This document shows, piece after piece, positions 35,502 to 43,695 of a stretch of DNA of 64,000 bases. Both the position numbers and the translations under genes were made by a program. Position 1 is the stretch's first letter; each line of letters starts with the position of its first letter. The DNA is from Microvirga terrae (GTDB lineage: Bacteria; Pseudomonadota; Alphaproteobacteria; Rhizobiales; Beijerinckiaceae). The stretch spans positions 372,001 through 436,000 of the forward strand of contig NZ_CP102845.1 of the NCBI RefSeq assembly GCF_013307435.2. The letters are read 5' to 3'. The notes under the pieces were generated by a model, which was not told the origin of the DNA, did not search any database, and saw nothing but the letters and a program-made list of their open reading frames with translations.

Positions 35502-37100
35502 ATGTGGCGCGCTCTCGTTTTCATCGGACTTCTCTGCGTCGCGGCCTTCGGCGCGGTCTGGCTGGCCGACCGGCCGGGCACGGTCCTGATCACCTTCGGC
35601 GGCTATGAAATCCAGATGTCGGTGGCGGTGGCTGCGATCTCCCTGGCCGGCCTCGCCCTGGCCCTGGCGCTGCTCTGGTCCCTGGTCACCGGCCTCATCC
35701 AGCTGCCGACCCGCCTGACCTTCGCGTCGCGGGCGCGCCGCCGCTCCCGTGGCTATCAGGCCGTTTCGCGAGGGATGGTGGCGGTCGGCGCCGGCGACAC
35801 CATCGCGGCCCGCCGCTACGCCAACGAGGCCGAGCGCCTGCTGGGCAAGGAGCCCCTGACGCTCCTGCTCAAGGCGCAGGCCGCCCAGGTGTCCGGCAAC
35901 CGGGAGGTCGCCGAAGCCGCTTTCCGGCAAATGATGGACGAGGACGAGACGCGGGTCCTCGGCCTGCGCGGCCTCTTCGTCGAGGCGCGCCGCCGGGGGG
36001 ACGCGGAATCGGCGCACGAATACGCCACCGAGGCCGTGCGCCTGGCGCCGGCGGCCGCCTGGGCAAGCGATGCGGTGCTCGAAGCGCGCTGCGCCGAACG
36101 GGACTGGCGCGGGGCGCTCGAAACCGTCGAGCGGCGGACCTCGCTTGGCCTCCTCGACAAGAAGACGGCAAGACGCCACCGGGCCGTCCTGCTCACGGCC
36201 GACGCCCTGGAGCGGATCGACCGGGATCCGGAGGGAGCACTCAGGAGCGCCCAGGATGCGGTGAAGCTCGCGCCCGACCTCGTGCCGGCCGCGGCGCTGG
36301 CCGGGCGTCTCCTGTCGCGGAAAGGGGATCTGCGCCGGGCCGCCAAGGTGGTCGAGACCGCTTGGCGCAGCCTGCCGCATCCGGATCTGGCGGAGGTCTA
36401 CCTCAACCTCCGTCCGGGCGATTCGGGTCTCGATCGCCTCAAACGCGCGGAAACGCTCTCGCGGCTCTCCAACGGAGCACCGGAAGGACGCCTCGCGGTG
36501 GCGCGTTCGGCCCTTGAGGCCCGCGAGTTCGACCGGGCCCGTGACGCCCTCGAGCCCCTGCTGCGGGACCGGCCGACCATGCGGGTCTGCCTCCTCATGT
36601 CCGACCTGGAGCAGGCCGAGCACGGCTCCACGGGCAAGGGGCGCGAATGGCTGGCCCGCGCCACCCGGGCGCCGCGGGATCCGGCCTGGATCGCCGACGG
36701 GGTCGTGTCCGATCACTGGGCGCCGATCTCGCCCGTGACCGGCCGCCTCGACGCTTTCGTCTGGCAGGCGCCGCCCGACGTGCTGATCGCCCCCGAACTC
36801 ACCCTGCACGACGACGTGACGGCGGATCTCGACGACGAGGTCAGGGCCCTGCCCGTGGCGCCTGCCGAAGAGCCCGTTTCTCAGCCTCCTTCCAGCGCAC
36901 CCGTCCCTGCGCCGGGGCCCGCGCCGGCGGAGAACGACGTTCGGACCGAGGCCGTCATCGCCGAACCGCTCAAGGAAGAGATGCGGGCGGAAACGCCGCC
37001 CCCACCGTCCGGACCAGTGGTCTTCCCGGCCACGCCGCCCGACGTGCCGAAGCCGAAGGAGCAGGCGTCCGCACGTCGCAGCGCTTTTTCGGTCTGGTGA
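35502..37100 (+). CDS. hemY: HemY family heme-biosynthesis-associated TPR protein
   Basis: A 532-residue inner-membrane protein. Two N-terminal hydrophobic helices (WRALVFIGLLCVAAFGAVWLA and MSVAVAAISLAGLALALALLW) flank a short loop, as in the HemY_N domain. TPR-like helices follow to about residue 400, and the last about 100 residues are Pro/Ala-rich and probably disordered. This HemY is the alpha/gammaproteobacterial TPR protein, not the Bacillus oxidase of the same name. Its exact role in heme synthesis is not settled. It is the last gene of the operon, directly before the tRNA cluster. Confidence 0.92.
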   Translation: MWRALVFIGLLCVAAFGAVWLADRPGTVLITFGGYEIQMSVAVAAISLAGLALALALLWSLVTGLIQLPTRLTFASRARRRSRGYQAVSRGMVAVGAGDTIAARRYANEAERLLGKEPLTLLLKAQAAQVSGNREVAEAAFRQMMDEDETRVLGLRGLFVEARRRGDAESAHEYATEAVRLAPAAAWASDAVLEARCAERDWRGALETVERRTSLGLLDKKTARRHRAVLLTADALERIDRDPEGALRSAQDAVKLAPDLVPAAALAGRLLSRKGDLRRAAKVVETAWRSLPHPDLAEVYLNLRPGDSGLDRLKRAETLSRLSNGAPEGRLAVARSALEAREFDRARDALEPLLRDRPTMRVCLLMSDLEQAEHGSTGKGREWLARATRAPRDPAWIADGVVSDHWAPISPVTGRLDAFVWQAPPDVLIAPELTLHDDVTADLDDEVRALPVAPAEEPVSQPPSSAPVPAPGPAPAENDVRTEAVIAEPLKEEMRAETPPPPSGPVVFPATPPDVPKPKEQASARRSAFSVW

Positions 37101-37180
37101 GCCATTCCGACCTTTCCCTCCCTTGCCAACCAGCAGGGGAGGGGGTAAGAGGGCGGCCTCTCGGATCGCAACCTTGCGAT

Positions 37181-37256
37181 GCCGCAATAGCTCAGCTGGT
37201 AGAGCACCTCATTCGTAATGAGGGGGTCGGGGGTTCGAATCCCTCTTGCGGCACCA
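37181..37256 (+). tRNA. tRNA-Thr (CGT)
   Basis: A 76-base cloverleaf with encoded CCA. The acceptor GCCGCAA pairs with TTGCGGC. The anticodon arm CCTCA-TTCGTAA-TGAGG gives anticodon CGT (codon ACG). The T arm is GGGGGTTCGAATCCCTC. It is first of a Thr-Ala-Gly run. Confidence 0.97.
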
Positions 37257-37391
37257 TCCATTCTCCCTGAAAACCAAGGGGTTGACGGTTGGTCCGGCAA
37301 GGTCTTAAAGACCTGCCACCTCGCCCGGTGCCCATCAGGTCGCCACGGTGAGGAGAGAAGGATTGGTCGAAAGGCCAGTGCAGATCAGACT

Positions 37392-37467
37392 GGGGTCGTA
37401 GCTCAGTTGGGAGAGCGCGTGAATGGCATTCACGAGGTCAGCGGTTCGATCCCGCTCGGCTCCACCA
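37392..37467 (+). tRNA. tRNA-Ala (GGC)
   Basis: A 76-base cloverleaf with encoded CCA. The acceptor GGGGTCG pairs with CGGCTCC, including one G-U pair. The anticodon stem CGTGA/TCACG encloses ATGGCAT, giving anticodon GGC (codon GCC). The T arm is AGCGGTTCGATCCCGCT. Confidence 0.97.
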
Positions 37468-37489
37468 ATCTGATCTGAAAACGGAGCGT

Positions 37490-37564
37490 GCGGGTGTAGC
37501 TCAGGGGTAGAGCACAACCTTGCCAAGGTTGGGGTCGAGGGTTCGAATCCCTTCGCCCGCTCCA
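37490..37564 (+). tRNA. tRNA-Gly (GCC)
   Basis: A 75-base cloverleaf with encoded CCA. The acceptor GCGGGTG pairs with CGCCCGC, and the anticodon arm CAACC-TTGCCAA-GGTTG gives anticodon GCC. It lies 22 bases after tRNA-Ala and is probably in the same transcript. Confidence 0.97.
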
Positions 37565-37592
37565 GTTCCTTCGAACAGGGACATTTATCGAC

Positions 37593-37613
37593 AAGGCGCC
37601 TCCGGGCGCCTTT
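37593..37613 (+). terminator. Terminator-like hairpin after the tRNA run
   Basis: AAGGCGC (37593-37599), the loop CTCCGG and GCGCCTT (37606-37612) are followed by a weak T-run (TTTCGTGTTC). The position fits the end of the tRNA transcript. Confidence 0.6.
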
Positions 37614-37997
37614 CGTGTTCATAGGCCCTCGCTCAGACAAACGGGCCCCGTCCAGGGATGGAGCAGGGCCCGCGGTGACTCTGAGTCACACGTCATCGAC
37701 GTTCATCCGGGTAAACCGGTCATTTAATCTCAAGATGTCGAGCTGAAGGATGTCTCCGGCGCTCAACGTTTCGACGCGGAGGGGGTCTTCAGCCCAGGCG
37801 AAATCGCTATGCGAGCCTCCATCCGTTCAAGCCGGGGCGGGTGCCCGGTTCATCGATATTGCGGAGCAGGCGTCGGTCAGGAACCCGCTCGAACAAGCAT
37901 GCCGCTCCGCTCTGCGCGACGGGCTCTTCTCCAGGAGCGAGATCACGTCCCGTCAGAGATACAAAGCGTTCAGCATGCGGCTTGTTTCAGCGTGGCG

Positions 37998-38034
37998 GAA
38001 AAGAAAGTGGCCCGGCTAACGAGTGCTGGGCCAC
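37998..38034 (-). terminator. Terminator of the first chemoreceptor gene
   Basis: On the minus strand GTGGCCC (38034-38028), a 14-base loop and GGGCCAC (38013-38007) are followed by TTTCTTTTCC. It is 36 bases beyond the stop codon at 38070. Confidence 0.7.
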
Positions 38035-38069
38035 GATCATCTCACCTGTCGTCGCGCTGAACGGCCGTG

Positions 38070-39761
38070 TCAGGCGGCCTTGACGTCCTGGAGGAAAGTC
38101 GAGACTTCGCGGCCGAGATCGTGCGAGTGGCGCGACAGTTCCTGGGCCGCTCCCAGAACCTGGGACGCCGCCGAACCGGTTTCTCCGGCTCCGTTCTGCA
38201 CATCGACGATGTTGCCGGTCACCCGCTCGGTGCCCCGCGCCGCTTCCTGGACGTTGCGGGCGATCTCGGCGGTCGCGGCGCCTTGCTCCTCCATGGCGGC
38301 CGCGATGGATACGGAAATCTGCGACATCTCGGTGATGGTGCGGGCGATCTCCTGGATGGCGGAGACTGTCTGGCCGGTCGCCTGCTGGACCGACGAGATC
38401 TGCTGCGAGATCTCCTCGGTGGCCCGGGCGGTCTGGCTCGCCAGCTCCTTGACCTCAGTGGCGACGACGGCGAAGCCCTTGCCGGCCTCGCCGGCGCGCG
38501 CCGCCTCGATGGTGGCGTTGAGCGCCAGCAGGTTGGTCTGGCCCGCAATCGTGTTGATCAGCTGCACCACGTCGCCGATCTTGTCGGCCATCGTGGCCAG
38601 TTCCTGAACCGTTCCGTTGGTGCGCTGAGCGCCTTCGACCGCGCGCTCGGCGATCTGCGAGGACTGCGCCACCTGGCTGGCGATCTCGCGGATCGAGATC
38701 GACAGCTCCTCGGTGGCGGCCGCCACCGTCTGCACGTTGGCCGAGGTCTGCTGAGCGACGGACGCTACGGCGAGGGACTGGCTGGTCGTCTGGCCGGCGA
38801 TCGACGTCATGGACTGGGCCGTGGCCTCCATCTCGGTGGCCGCCGAGGACAGCCCCTGCGTCAGGGCCGAGACGTTCATCTCGAAGCGCTTGGTGAGCTG
38901 GTCGAGCAGCTCGGCCCGGCGCATCTTGGCTTGGTTCTCCGCCTCCTGGGCGGCCGCGAGGCGGCGTGCCTCGACGGCGTTGTCCTTGAACACCTGCAGC
39001 GAGCGGGCGAGCGCCCCGACCTCGTCCTTGCGCTCCGTGCCGGTCACCTCGACCGACAGGTCGCCGTCCGCCAGCCGGCCCATGGCGCCGGCAACGCCGT
39101 TCAGGGGACGCGCGACCCCATAGATCATGATGGATGCCAGGAGGCCGATGGCGAGAGCCAGGCCGACGACGGACGCCGTCATCAGATGCATGGACGTGCT
39201 CGAGGCAACCTCGGCCGACTCGGCTTTTTCCTGGTTCAGGGACTGGAGGTTGGCCTCGATCCTCTGATCGAGCGCCTGCATGGCCTTGTCGCGCAGAGCC
39301 TGCCCCTCGCCGGTCGACAGCTTGAAGGCTTCCTCGCTCTCGTTGAGCTGCGTATGGGCGATGCTCCGGCCCATGACCGCGAAGTAATCTTCGACGGCCT
39401 TCTTCAAATCCTCGTTGGAGCGGCGGATCTCAGGCGAGTCGGACAGGGCAATCAGCGTGTCGAAGTCCTTGAGAGCAGCCTCTTTCGCATCCTTGAACCG
39501 CTTGTCGTAGACCAGGATCTGCTCGACGCGCGTCTCGATGATCAGGTTCTTCTCCTGGATCGCAGCGTCGTTGACATTGGCCTTGGCGCTGAGCGCCGTG
39601 CTGCGCCGCGCCGCATGGACGTCGACGATCTGGTGCGTCTCGCTCGCCAGCATGTCGAGGCTGGATTTGGCGAAGACGATCAGCCCGATCGTCACGGCGA
39701 TGAACAGCGCCACCGGGATGGCGAGCTTGGTGATCAGCTTGAGATTGTTGAGAGCTTTCAT
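38070..39761 (-). CDS. Methyl-accepting chemotaxis protein (paralogue 1)
   Basis: A 563-residue chemoreceptor from the ATG of MKALNNLKL. It has TM1 at about residues 11-31, a periplasmic four-helix ligand region to about 190, TM2 ([24 protein letters not shown]), a HAMP domain ([24 protein letters not shown]) and a long signalling coiled coil. The tip is [24 protein letters not shown], which binds CheA/CheW. There is no C-terminal pentapeptide for CheR docking. The signalling half is almost identical to the neighbouring paralogue, but the sensory half is different. No che genes are nearby. Confidence 0.95.
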   Translation of the reverse strand: MKALNNLKLITKLAIPVALFIAVTIGLIVFAKSSLDMLASETHQIVDVHAARRSTALSAKANVNDAAIQEKNLIIETRVEQILVYDKRFKDAKEAALKDFDTLIALSDSPEIRRSNEDLKKAVEDYFAVMGRSIAHTQLNESEEAFKLSTGEGQALRDKAMQALDQRIEANLQSLNQEKAESAEVASSTSMHLMTASVVGLALAIGLLASIMIYGVARPLNGVAGAMGRLADGDLSVEVTGTERKDEVGALARSLQVFKDNAVEARRLAAAQEAENQAKMRRAELLDQLTKRFEMNVSALTQGLSSAATEMEATAQSMTSIAGQTTSQSLAVASVAQQTSANVQTVAAATEELSISIREIASQVAQSSQIAERAVEGAQRTNGTVQELATMADKIGDVVQLINTIAGQTNLLALNATIEAARAGEAGKGFAVVATEVKELASQTARATEEISQQISSVQQATGQTVSAIQEIARTITEMSQISVSIAAAMEEQGAATAEIARNVQEAARGTERVTGNIVDVQNGAGETGSAASQVLGAAQELSRHSHDLGREVSTFLQDVKAA

Positions 39762-39992
39762 GGTCGTCTCGATATGCGGTCCGCGTTCGGGCGGACGGTG
39801 CACGCGTGCCACGACGCGCAGGAATTTGCAGGCCTGCAGGAATTAGCTCCTGGAGCTTGCGTCAGGCTTGGCGACGACCCCGAATGATGTGCTGGCTAAC
39901 AATGGCGTTCCCCCGTGCAGTCGTCAGTCTCCTGAGGTGCTTGCTCCTGAGGTGCTTGGCGGACGCTTGATCCTCTTGCGGGACGAGAATGA

Positions 39993-40020
39993 ATAAGGCC
40001 GCTGCGGAGCAGCGGCCCTT
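39993..40020 (-). terminator. Terminator of the second chemoreceptor gene
   Basis: On the minus strand GGCCGCTGC, the loop TCC and GCAGCGGCC form a nine-pair stem followed by TTATTC. It is 28 bases beyond the stop at 40048, so the two chemoreceptors are probably separate transcripts. Confidence 0.75.
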
Positions 40021-40047
40021 GCCTTGATCGATGCCGTGGCGGCTGTG

Positions 40048-41745
40048 TCAGGCGGCCTTGACGTCCTGCAGGAAGGTCGAGACTTCGCGGCCGAGATCGT
40101 GGGAGTGGCGCGACAGCTCCTGGGCCGCTCCCAGAACCTGGCTGGCGGCGGCCCCGGTCTCGCCGGCGCCCTGCTGCACGTCCGCGATGCTGCCGGTCAC
40201 GGCTTCCGTGCCGCGCGCTGCCTCCTGGACGTTGCGGGCGATCTCGGCCGTGGCTGCGCCCTGCTCCTCCATCGCAGCCGCGATCGAGGTCGAGATCTGG
40301 CTCATCTCGGTGATCGTGCGGGCGATCTCCTGGATGGCGGAGACCGTCTGCTGCGTGGCCTGCTGGACCGACGAGATCTGCTGCGAGATCTCCTCGGTGG
40401 CCCGGGCGGTCTGGCTCGCCAGCTCCTTGACCTCAGTGGCGACGACGGCGAAGCCCTTGCCGGCTTCCCCGGCGCGCGCCGCCTCGATGGTGGCGTTGAG
40501 CGCCAGCAGGTTGGTCTGGCCCGCAATCGTGTTGATCAGCTGCACCACGTCGCCGATCTTGGCCGCCGTGGTGGCGAGATCCTGCACGGCCGCATCGGTG
40601 CGGCGCGCGCCCTGCACGGCCCGGTCGGCGATCTGCGAGGACTGCGCCACCTGGCTGGCGATCTCACGGATCGAGATCGACAGCTCCTCGGTGGCGGCCG
40701 CCACCGTCTGCACGTTCGACGAGGTCTGCTGGGCGGCCGACGAGACGGTGACCGATTGCTGCGTGGTCTGGCCGGCGATCGACGTCATGGACTGGGCCGT
40801 GGCCTCCATCTCGGTGGCCGCCGAGGACAGCCCCTGCGTCAGGGCCGAGACGTTCATCTCGAAGCGCTTGGTCAACTGGTCGAGCAGCTCGGCCCGGCGC
40901 ATCTTGGCCTGGTTCTCCGCCTCCTGGGCGGCCGCGAGGCGGCGTGCCTCGACGGCGTTGTCCTTGAACACCTGCAGCGAGCGGGCGAGCGCCCCGACCT
41001 CGTCCTTGCGCTCCACGCCGGTCACCTCGACCGACAGGTCGCCATCCGCCAGCCGGCCCATGGCGCCGGCCATTGCACCGAGCGGGCGGGTAATGCCGAC
41101 GATCACGATCGCACCGAGCAACCCGAGAGCCGACAGAATGCCGACGACCGCCGATGCGATGAGCGTTGTCGATGTCTCATCGGCAAGCTCTGCGCCATCG
41201 TCAGCCGACTCGGCCAGAGCCTTCTTGTTCGCGTCGATCCGCGCGGTGAGCAGTTCACGGGCCTTCTTGCGAACGTCGCGGCCTTCGCCGTTGGAGATCG
41301 CCAAGGCTGCCGGGTCGTTGTCCTGCATGGCAAAGGCGACACTCTTGTCCATGAAGTCGAAATAGGCGTTCAGGGTCGTCTGGATCTCTTCGTTGATCTT
41401 GCGCCGTTCCGCCGTATTCGAGAGCTCAACGAGCTCCTTGGCGTGTTGCAGGGCCAGCTTCTTGTAGTCCTGGTAGACTGTCTCGCCGCTCTTCAGGCGA
41501 TCCTGCTGGCCGGAATTGAGGAGGATGAGGTTCTTCTCCTGGATGCTCGCCTCGTTCACCTCGGCATTCATCTGGAGGATGACCGTCAGACGGGCCACGT
41601 CGTGCTCGACCAGATCTCTGGTGTCATCGGCAATATTGTTCAAACCGCGATCGGCCATGACGATCAGGCCAATGCTGACGGCGACGAGAATAAAGGTGGG
41701 AATAGCTAACTTGACGATCAGCTTCAGGTTATTGAGAAAACGCAT
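40048..41745 (-). CDS. Methyl-accepting chemotaxis protein (paralogue 2)
   Basis: A 565-residue chemoreceptor from the ATG of MRFLNNLKL. It has TM1 ([20 protein letters not shown]), a periplasmic helical sensory region containing QEKNLILL, and TM2 ([23 protein letters not shown]). A HAMP domain and a signalling domain follow that match the neighbour nearly residue for residue from [11 protein letters not shown] to the end ([10 protein letters not shown]). Differences cluster around residues 330-370 of the coiled coil. It is a tandem duplication followed by replacement or fast divergence of the input region. The ligand is unknown. Confidence 0.95.
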   Translation of the reverse strand: MRFLNNLKLIVKLAIPTFILVAVSIGLIVMADRGLNNIADDTRDLVEHDVARLTVILQMNAEVNEASIQEKNLILLNSGQQDRLKSGETVYQDYKKLALQHAKELVELSNTAERRKINEEIQTTLNAYFDFMDKSVAFAMQDNDPAALAISNGEGRDVRKKARELLTARIDANKKALAESADDGAELADETSTTLIASAVVGILSALGLLGAIVIVGITRPLGAMAGAMGRLADGDLSVEVTGVERKDEVGALARSLQVFKDNAVEARRLAAAQEAENQAKMRRAELLDQLTKRFEMNVSALTQGLSSAATEMEATAQSMTSIAGQTTQQSVTVSSAAQQTSSNVQTVAAATEELSISIREIASQVAQSSQIADRAVQGARRTDAAVQDLATTAAKIGDVVQLINTIAGQTNLLALNATIEAARAGEAGKGFAVVATEVKELASQTARATEEISQQISSVQQATQQTVSAIQEIARTITEMSQISTSIAAAMEEQGAATAEIARNVQEAARGTEAVTGSIADVQQGAGETGAAASQVLGAAQELSRHSHDLGREVSTFLQDVKAA

Positions 41746-42112
41746 AGTCCTTCGATGACCTGCCCGCATCGCCGCGGGAGGCGCACGCCCCCGCGACGCG
41801 CTTGCAACAGGTGTCTTGTTTATAATCGTTCCATGCTGCATCGCACATTACGGAATATTACTTAGTAAGATGCGAGACCGGGCAACAGCGAGGGTAAACC
41901 GCGCTAGATTTTAGTATAGATCTGAACTTTTACTTTATGTTAATCTTCGTTGAGATCGGCTTTGCGAGCCGATTCCCGGCATCGACGCGGGTGTGACGTG
42001 TTCCTCGGCTCCGATCCGCAAGCCCGGCTTCCGGCAGCGCTGGTCGAATGACGCCAGGGAGCGGCTCCGTTCGACGCTGCATCACGGGATGCCGATCCCA
42101 GGCTGCTCAAGG
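41746..42112. other. AT-richer promoter and remnant region between chemoreceptor and trpS fragment
   Basis: About 370 bases without a credible gene. The part from 41840 to 41945 is markedly richer in A and T than its surroundings (TTTTAGTATAGATCTGAAC; TTTACTTTATGTTAATC). It probably contains the promoter of the chemoreceptor gene at 41745. The rest, 41950-42112, follows the truncated trpS fragment and reads as unconstrained sequence. Confidence 0.45.
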
Positions 42113-42432
42113 GTGAGTTCGGCCAGAGCCGGCAGGCCGGACTGCATGCAGATCGTCGTCTGCGCCGGATCGATGCCGACGGCCAGGTAATCGAAGGCAA
42201 CTTCCAGAACGTTGCGGCGCACCTTGGCGGGATCGGACGCATTGTCCGTGAGCGCTTGACTGTCGGCGAGCAGCAGATACTGCCTGTGGCTGTGCTGAAG
42301 GGCGACGGGGTTCCGCAGGGATCCGGCATGATGGCCGAGATGGAGCGGGCCGGTCGTGCGGTTTCCAGTCAGGATGACGGGGCGTGGATCGCTGTAGACA
42401 TGGGGCTTCTCCGGATGAGAGCCGCCATGAGG
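42113..42432 (-). pseudogene. trpS: Truncated tryptophanyl-tRNA synthetase fragment
   Basis: On the minus strand one frame reads [20 protein letters not shown], then [40 protein letters not shown] and [20 protein letters not shown], ending [11 protein letters not shown]. This is the start of a class I TrpRS, with the HIGH-type motif as HLGH. After ELT the frame runs only LEQPGIGIP and stops, so about 100 of about 340 residues remain and the catalytic KMSKS half is missing. No ATG with ribosome site is in frame at the 5' side; nearby ATGs are in another frame. It is a decayed gene copy; the working trpS must be elsewhere. Confidence 0.82.
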
Positions 42433-42613
42433 GAGGGCCTGATCGGATCACGAACGATGCCTGCCACACGTGGCGGCTATGGTCGTGGCGAAAAACATGA
42501 CGACGTGCCGCTCCTGTCAGGAGCGCCACCAAAGGGTTGCGGCCGGGGTCGCACGATCGGTCATGCGCGGATGAATGCCACGGGCGATGTGTCCGCGCAA
42601 GCCACGCGGGGCG

Positions 42614-43501
42614 TCAGAGAACCACGATGCCGGCGTGCTTGGCCTTGTTGTCGGGCTCGACATGGATCGTGATGAGCGCGTCCTGCACGGCGGCCTTGAG
42701 CGCCCGTTCCAGGCGGTCGCAGATGTCGTGGGCGTCGGTCACGCTCATGTGGCCGGGCACCACGAGATGGAAATCGATGAAGGTCATCCGGCCCGCATGG
42801 CGCGTGCGCAGGTCGTGCGCTTCGATGGCGCCTTCCGCGTTGACCGCGATGACCTCGCGCACGCGGGCGAGCGTCGCCTCCGGCAGGGCCTCGTCCATGA
42901 GGCCGCCGATGCTTTCCTTCATCAGCCCCCAGCCGGACCAGAGGATGTTGACGGCCACCAGAGCCGCAAGGGCGGAGTCGAGCCAGTACCAGCCCGTGAT
43001 GGGAACCAGCAGAAGGCCGATCAGGACTCCCGCCGAGGTCATCACATCGGTCAGGAGATGGCGCCCGTCGGCCACAAGCGCCGGGGAGCGCATGCGCCGT
43101 CCGCGGCTGATCAGCAGCCAGGACCAGAAGGCGTTGATGACGCCCGCGAAGGCATTGATCGCCAGGCCCTCCATGGGGGCGTCGATCATCTTCGGCGACA
43201 GGAAGCCGAAATAGGCCTCCCGCAGGATCGCCAGCGCGGCCACGATGATCAGAACGCCTTCGAGGACGGCGGAAAAATACTCCACCTTGTGGTGTCCGTA
43301 GGGATGGTTGGCGTCCGCCGGGGCAGCGCTCAGGCGCACCGCCATGAAGGCCGCCAACGCGGTCACCACATTGATGATGCTTTCCAGCGCATCCGAATAA
43401 AGCGCAATGCTGCCCGTAATGTAGTAGGCGGCATATTTCAGAACGAGAACAACCGTTCCGACGAAAATGCTGCCCAGGGCAAGTTTTTGAATCTTGTCCA
43501 T
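42614..43501 (-). CDS. Cation diffusion facilitator family transporter
   Basis: A 295-residue protein with six membrane helices and a C-terminal cytosolic domain. The transport-site residues are in IALYSDALESIINV (TM2) and RHLLTDVMTS (TM5, H-x-x-x-D). NHPYGHHKVEYFSAVLEG is the conserved loop. The C-terminal part (HDLRTRHAGRMTFIDFHLVVPGHMSV) has the usual metal-binding ferredoxin-like fold. It exports Zn2+, Fe2+ or related divalent ions by proton exchange; the metal cannot be fixed from sequence. It is a single gene. Confidence 0.93.
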   Translation of the reverse strand: MDKIQKLALGSIFVGTVVLVLKYAAYYITGSIALYSDALESIINVVTALAAFMAVRLSAAPADANHPYGHHKVEYFSAVLEGVLIIVAALAILREAYFGFLSPKMIDAPMEGLAINAFAGVINAFWSWLLISRGRRMRSPALVADGRHLLTDVMTSAGVLIGLLLVPITGWYWLDSALAALVAVNILWSGWGLMKESIGGLMDEALPEATLARVREVIAVNAEGAIEAHDLRTRHAGRMTFIDFHLVVPGHMSVTDAHDICDRLERALKAAVQDALITIHVEPDNKAKHAGIVVL

Positions 43502-43695
43502 GGCGCGATGCTTGACGAGAGAGTTCTGCGGGAAACGAGGCGACCTTATAGAGGCTGTTTTCCCAAGCGCAACACTTTGTTTTTACTTGCAATTCGTTCG
43601 CAAAGTCAGGTCTTCGAAAAGACGTTTTGTCCGGACGTCGGACCTGGTCGCGCAGAACGAAGGTGCGATCCCGGGTGCCGGAAGCCGGCGGCGGG

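Larger units (their letters stand above)
37565..38069. other. Gene-free stretch after the tRNA cluster
   Basis: Apart from a terminator-like hairpin after tRNA-Gly and the terminator of the chemoreceptor gene at the other end, nothing convincing is seen. CGGGCCC (37642-37648) and GGGCCCG (37666-37672) could form a further hairpin. Short open frames around 37750-38060 have no ribosome site and no coherent protein character. There is no integrase or direct repeat of a tRNA end that would mark an attachment site. Confidence 0.5.

Noticed and set aside
33783..37187. A long minus-strand frame opposite the mitofilin-like and hemY genes
   Set aside because: It is a low-complexity Arg/Gly/Leu-rich translation caused by GC skew of the plus-strand genes.
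37750..38060. Small plus-strand frames after the tRNA cluster
   Set aside because: Three overlapping frames are equally open, none has a ribosome site, and the products have no coherent character.
37181..42600. A genomic island inserted at the tRNA cluster
   Set aside because: There is no integrase, no direct repeat of a tRNA 3' end and no sustained change in base composition, only accessory-looking genes.
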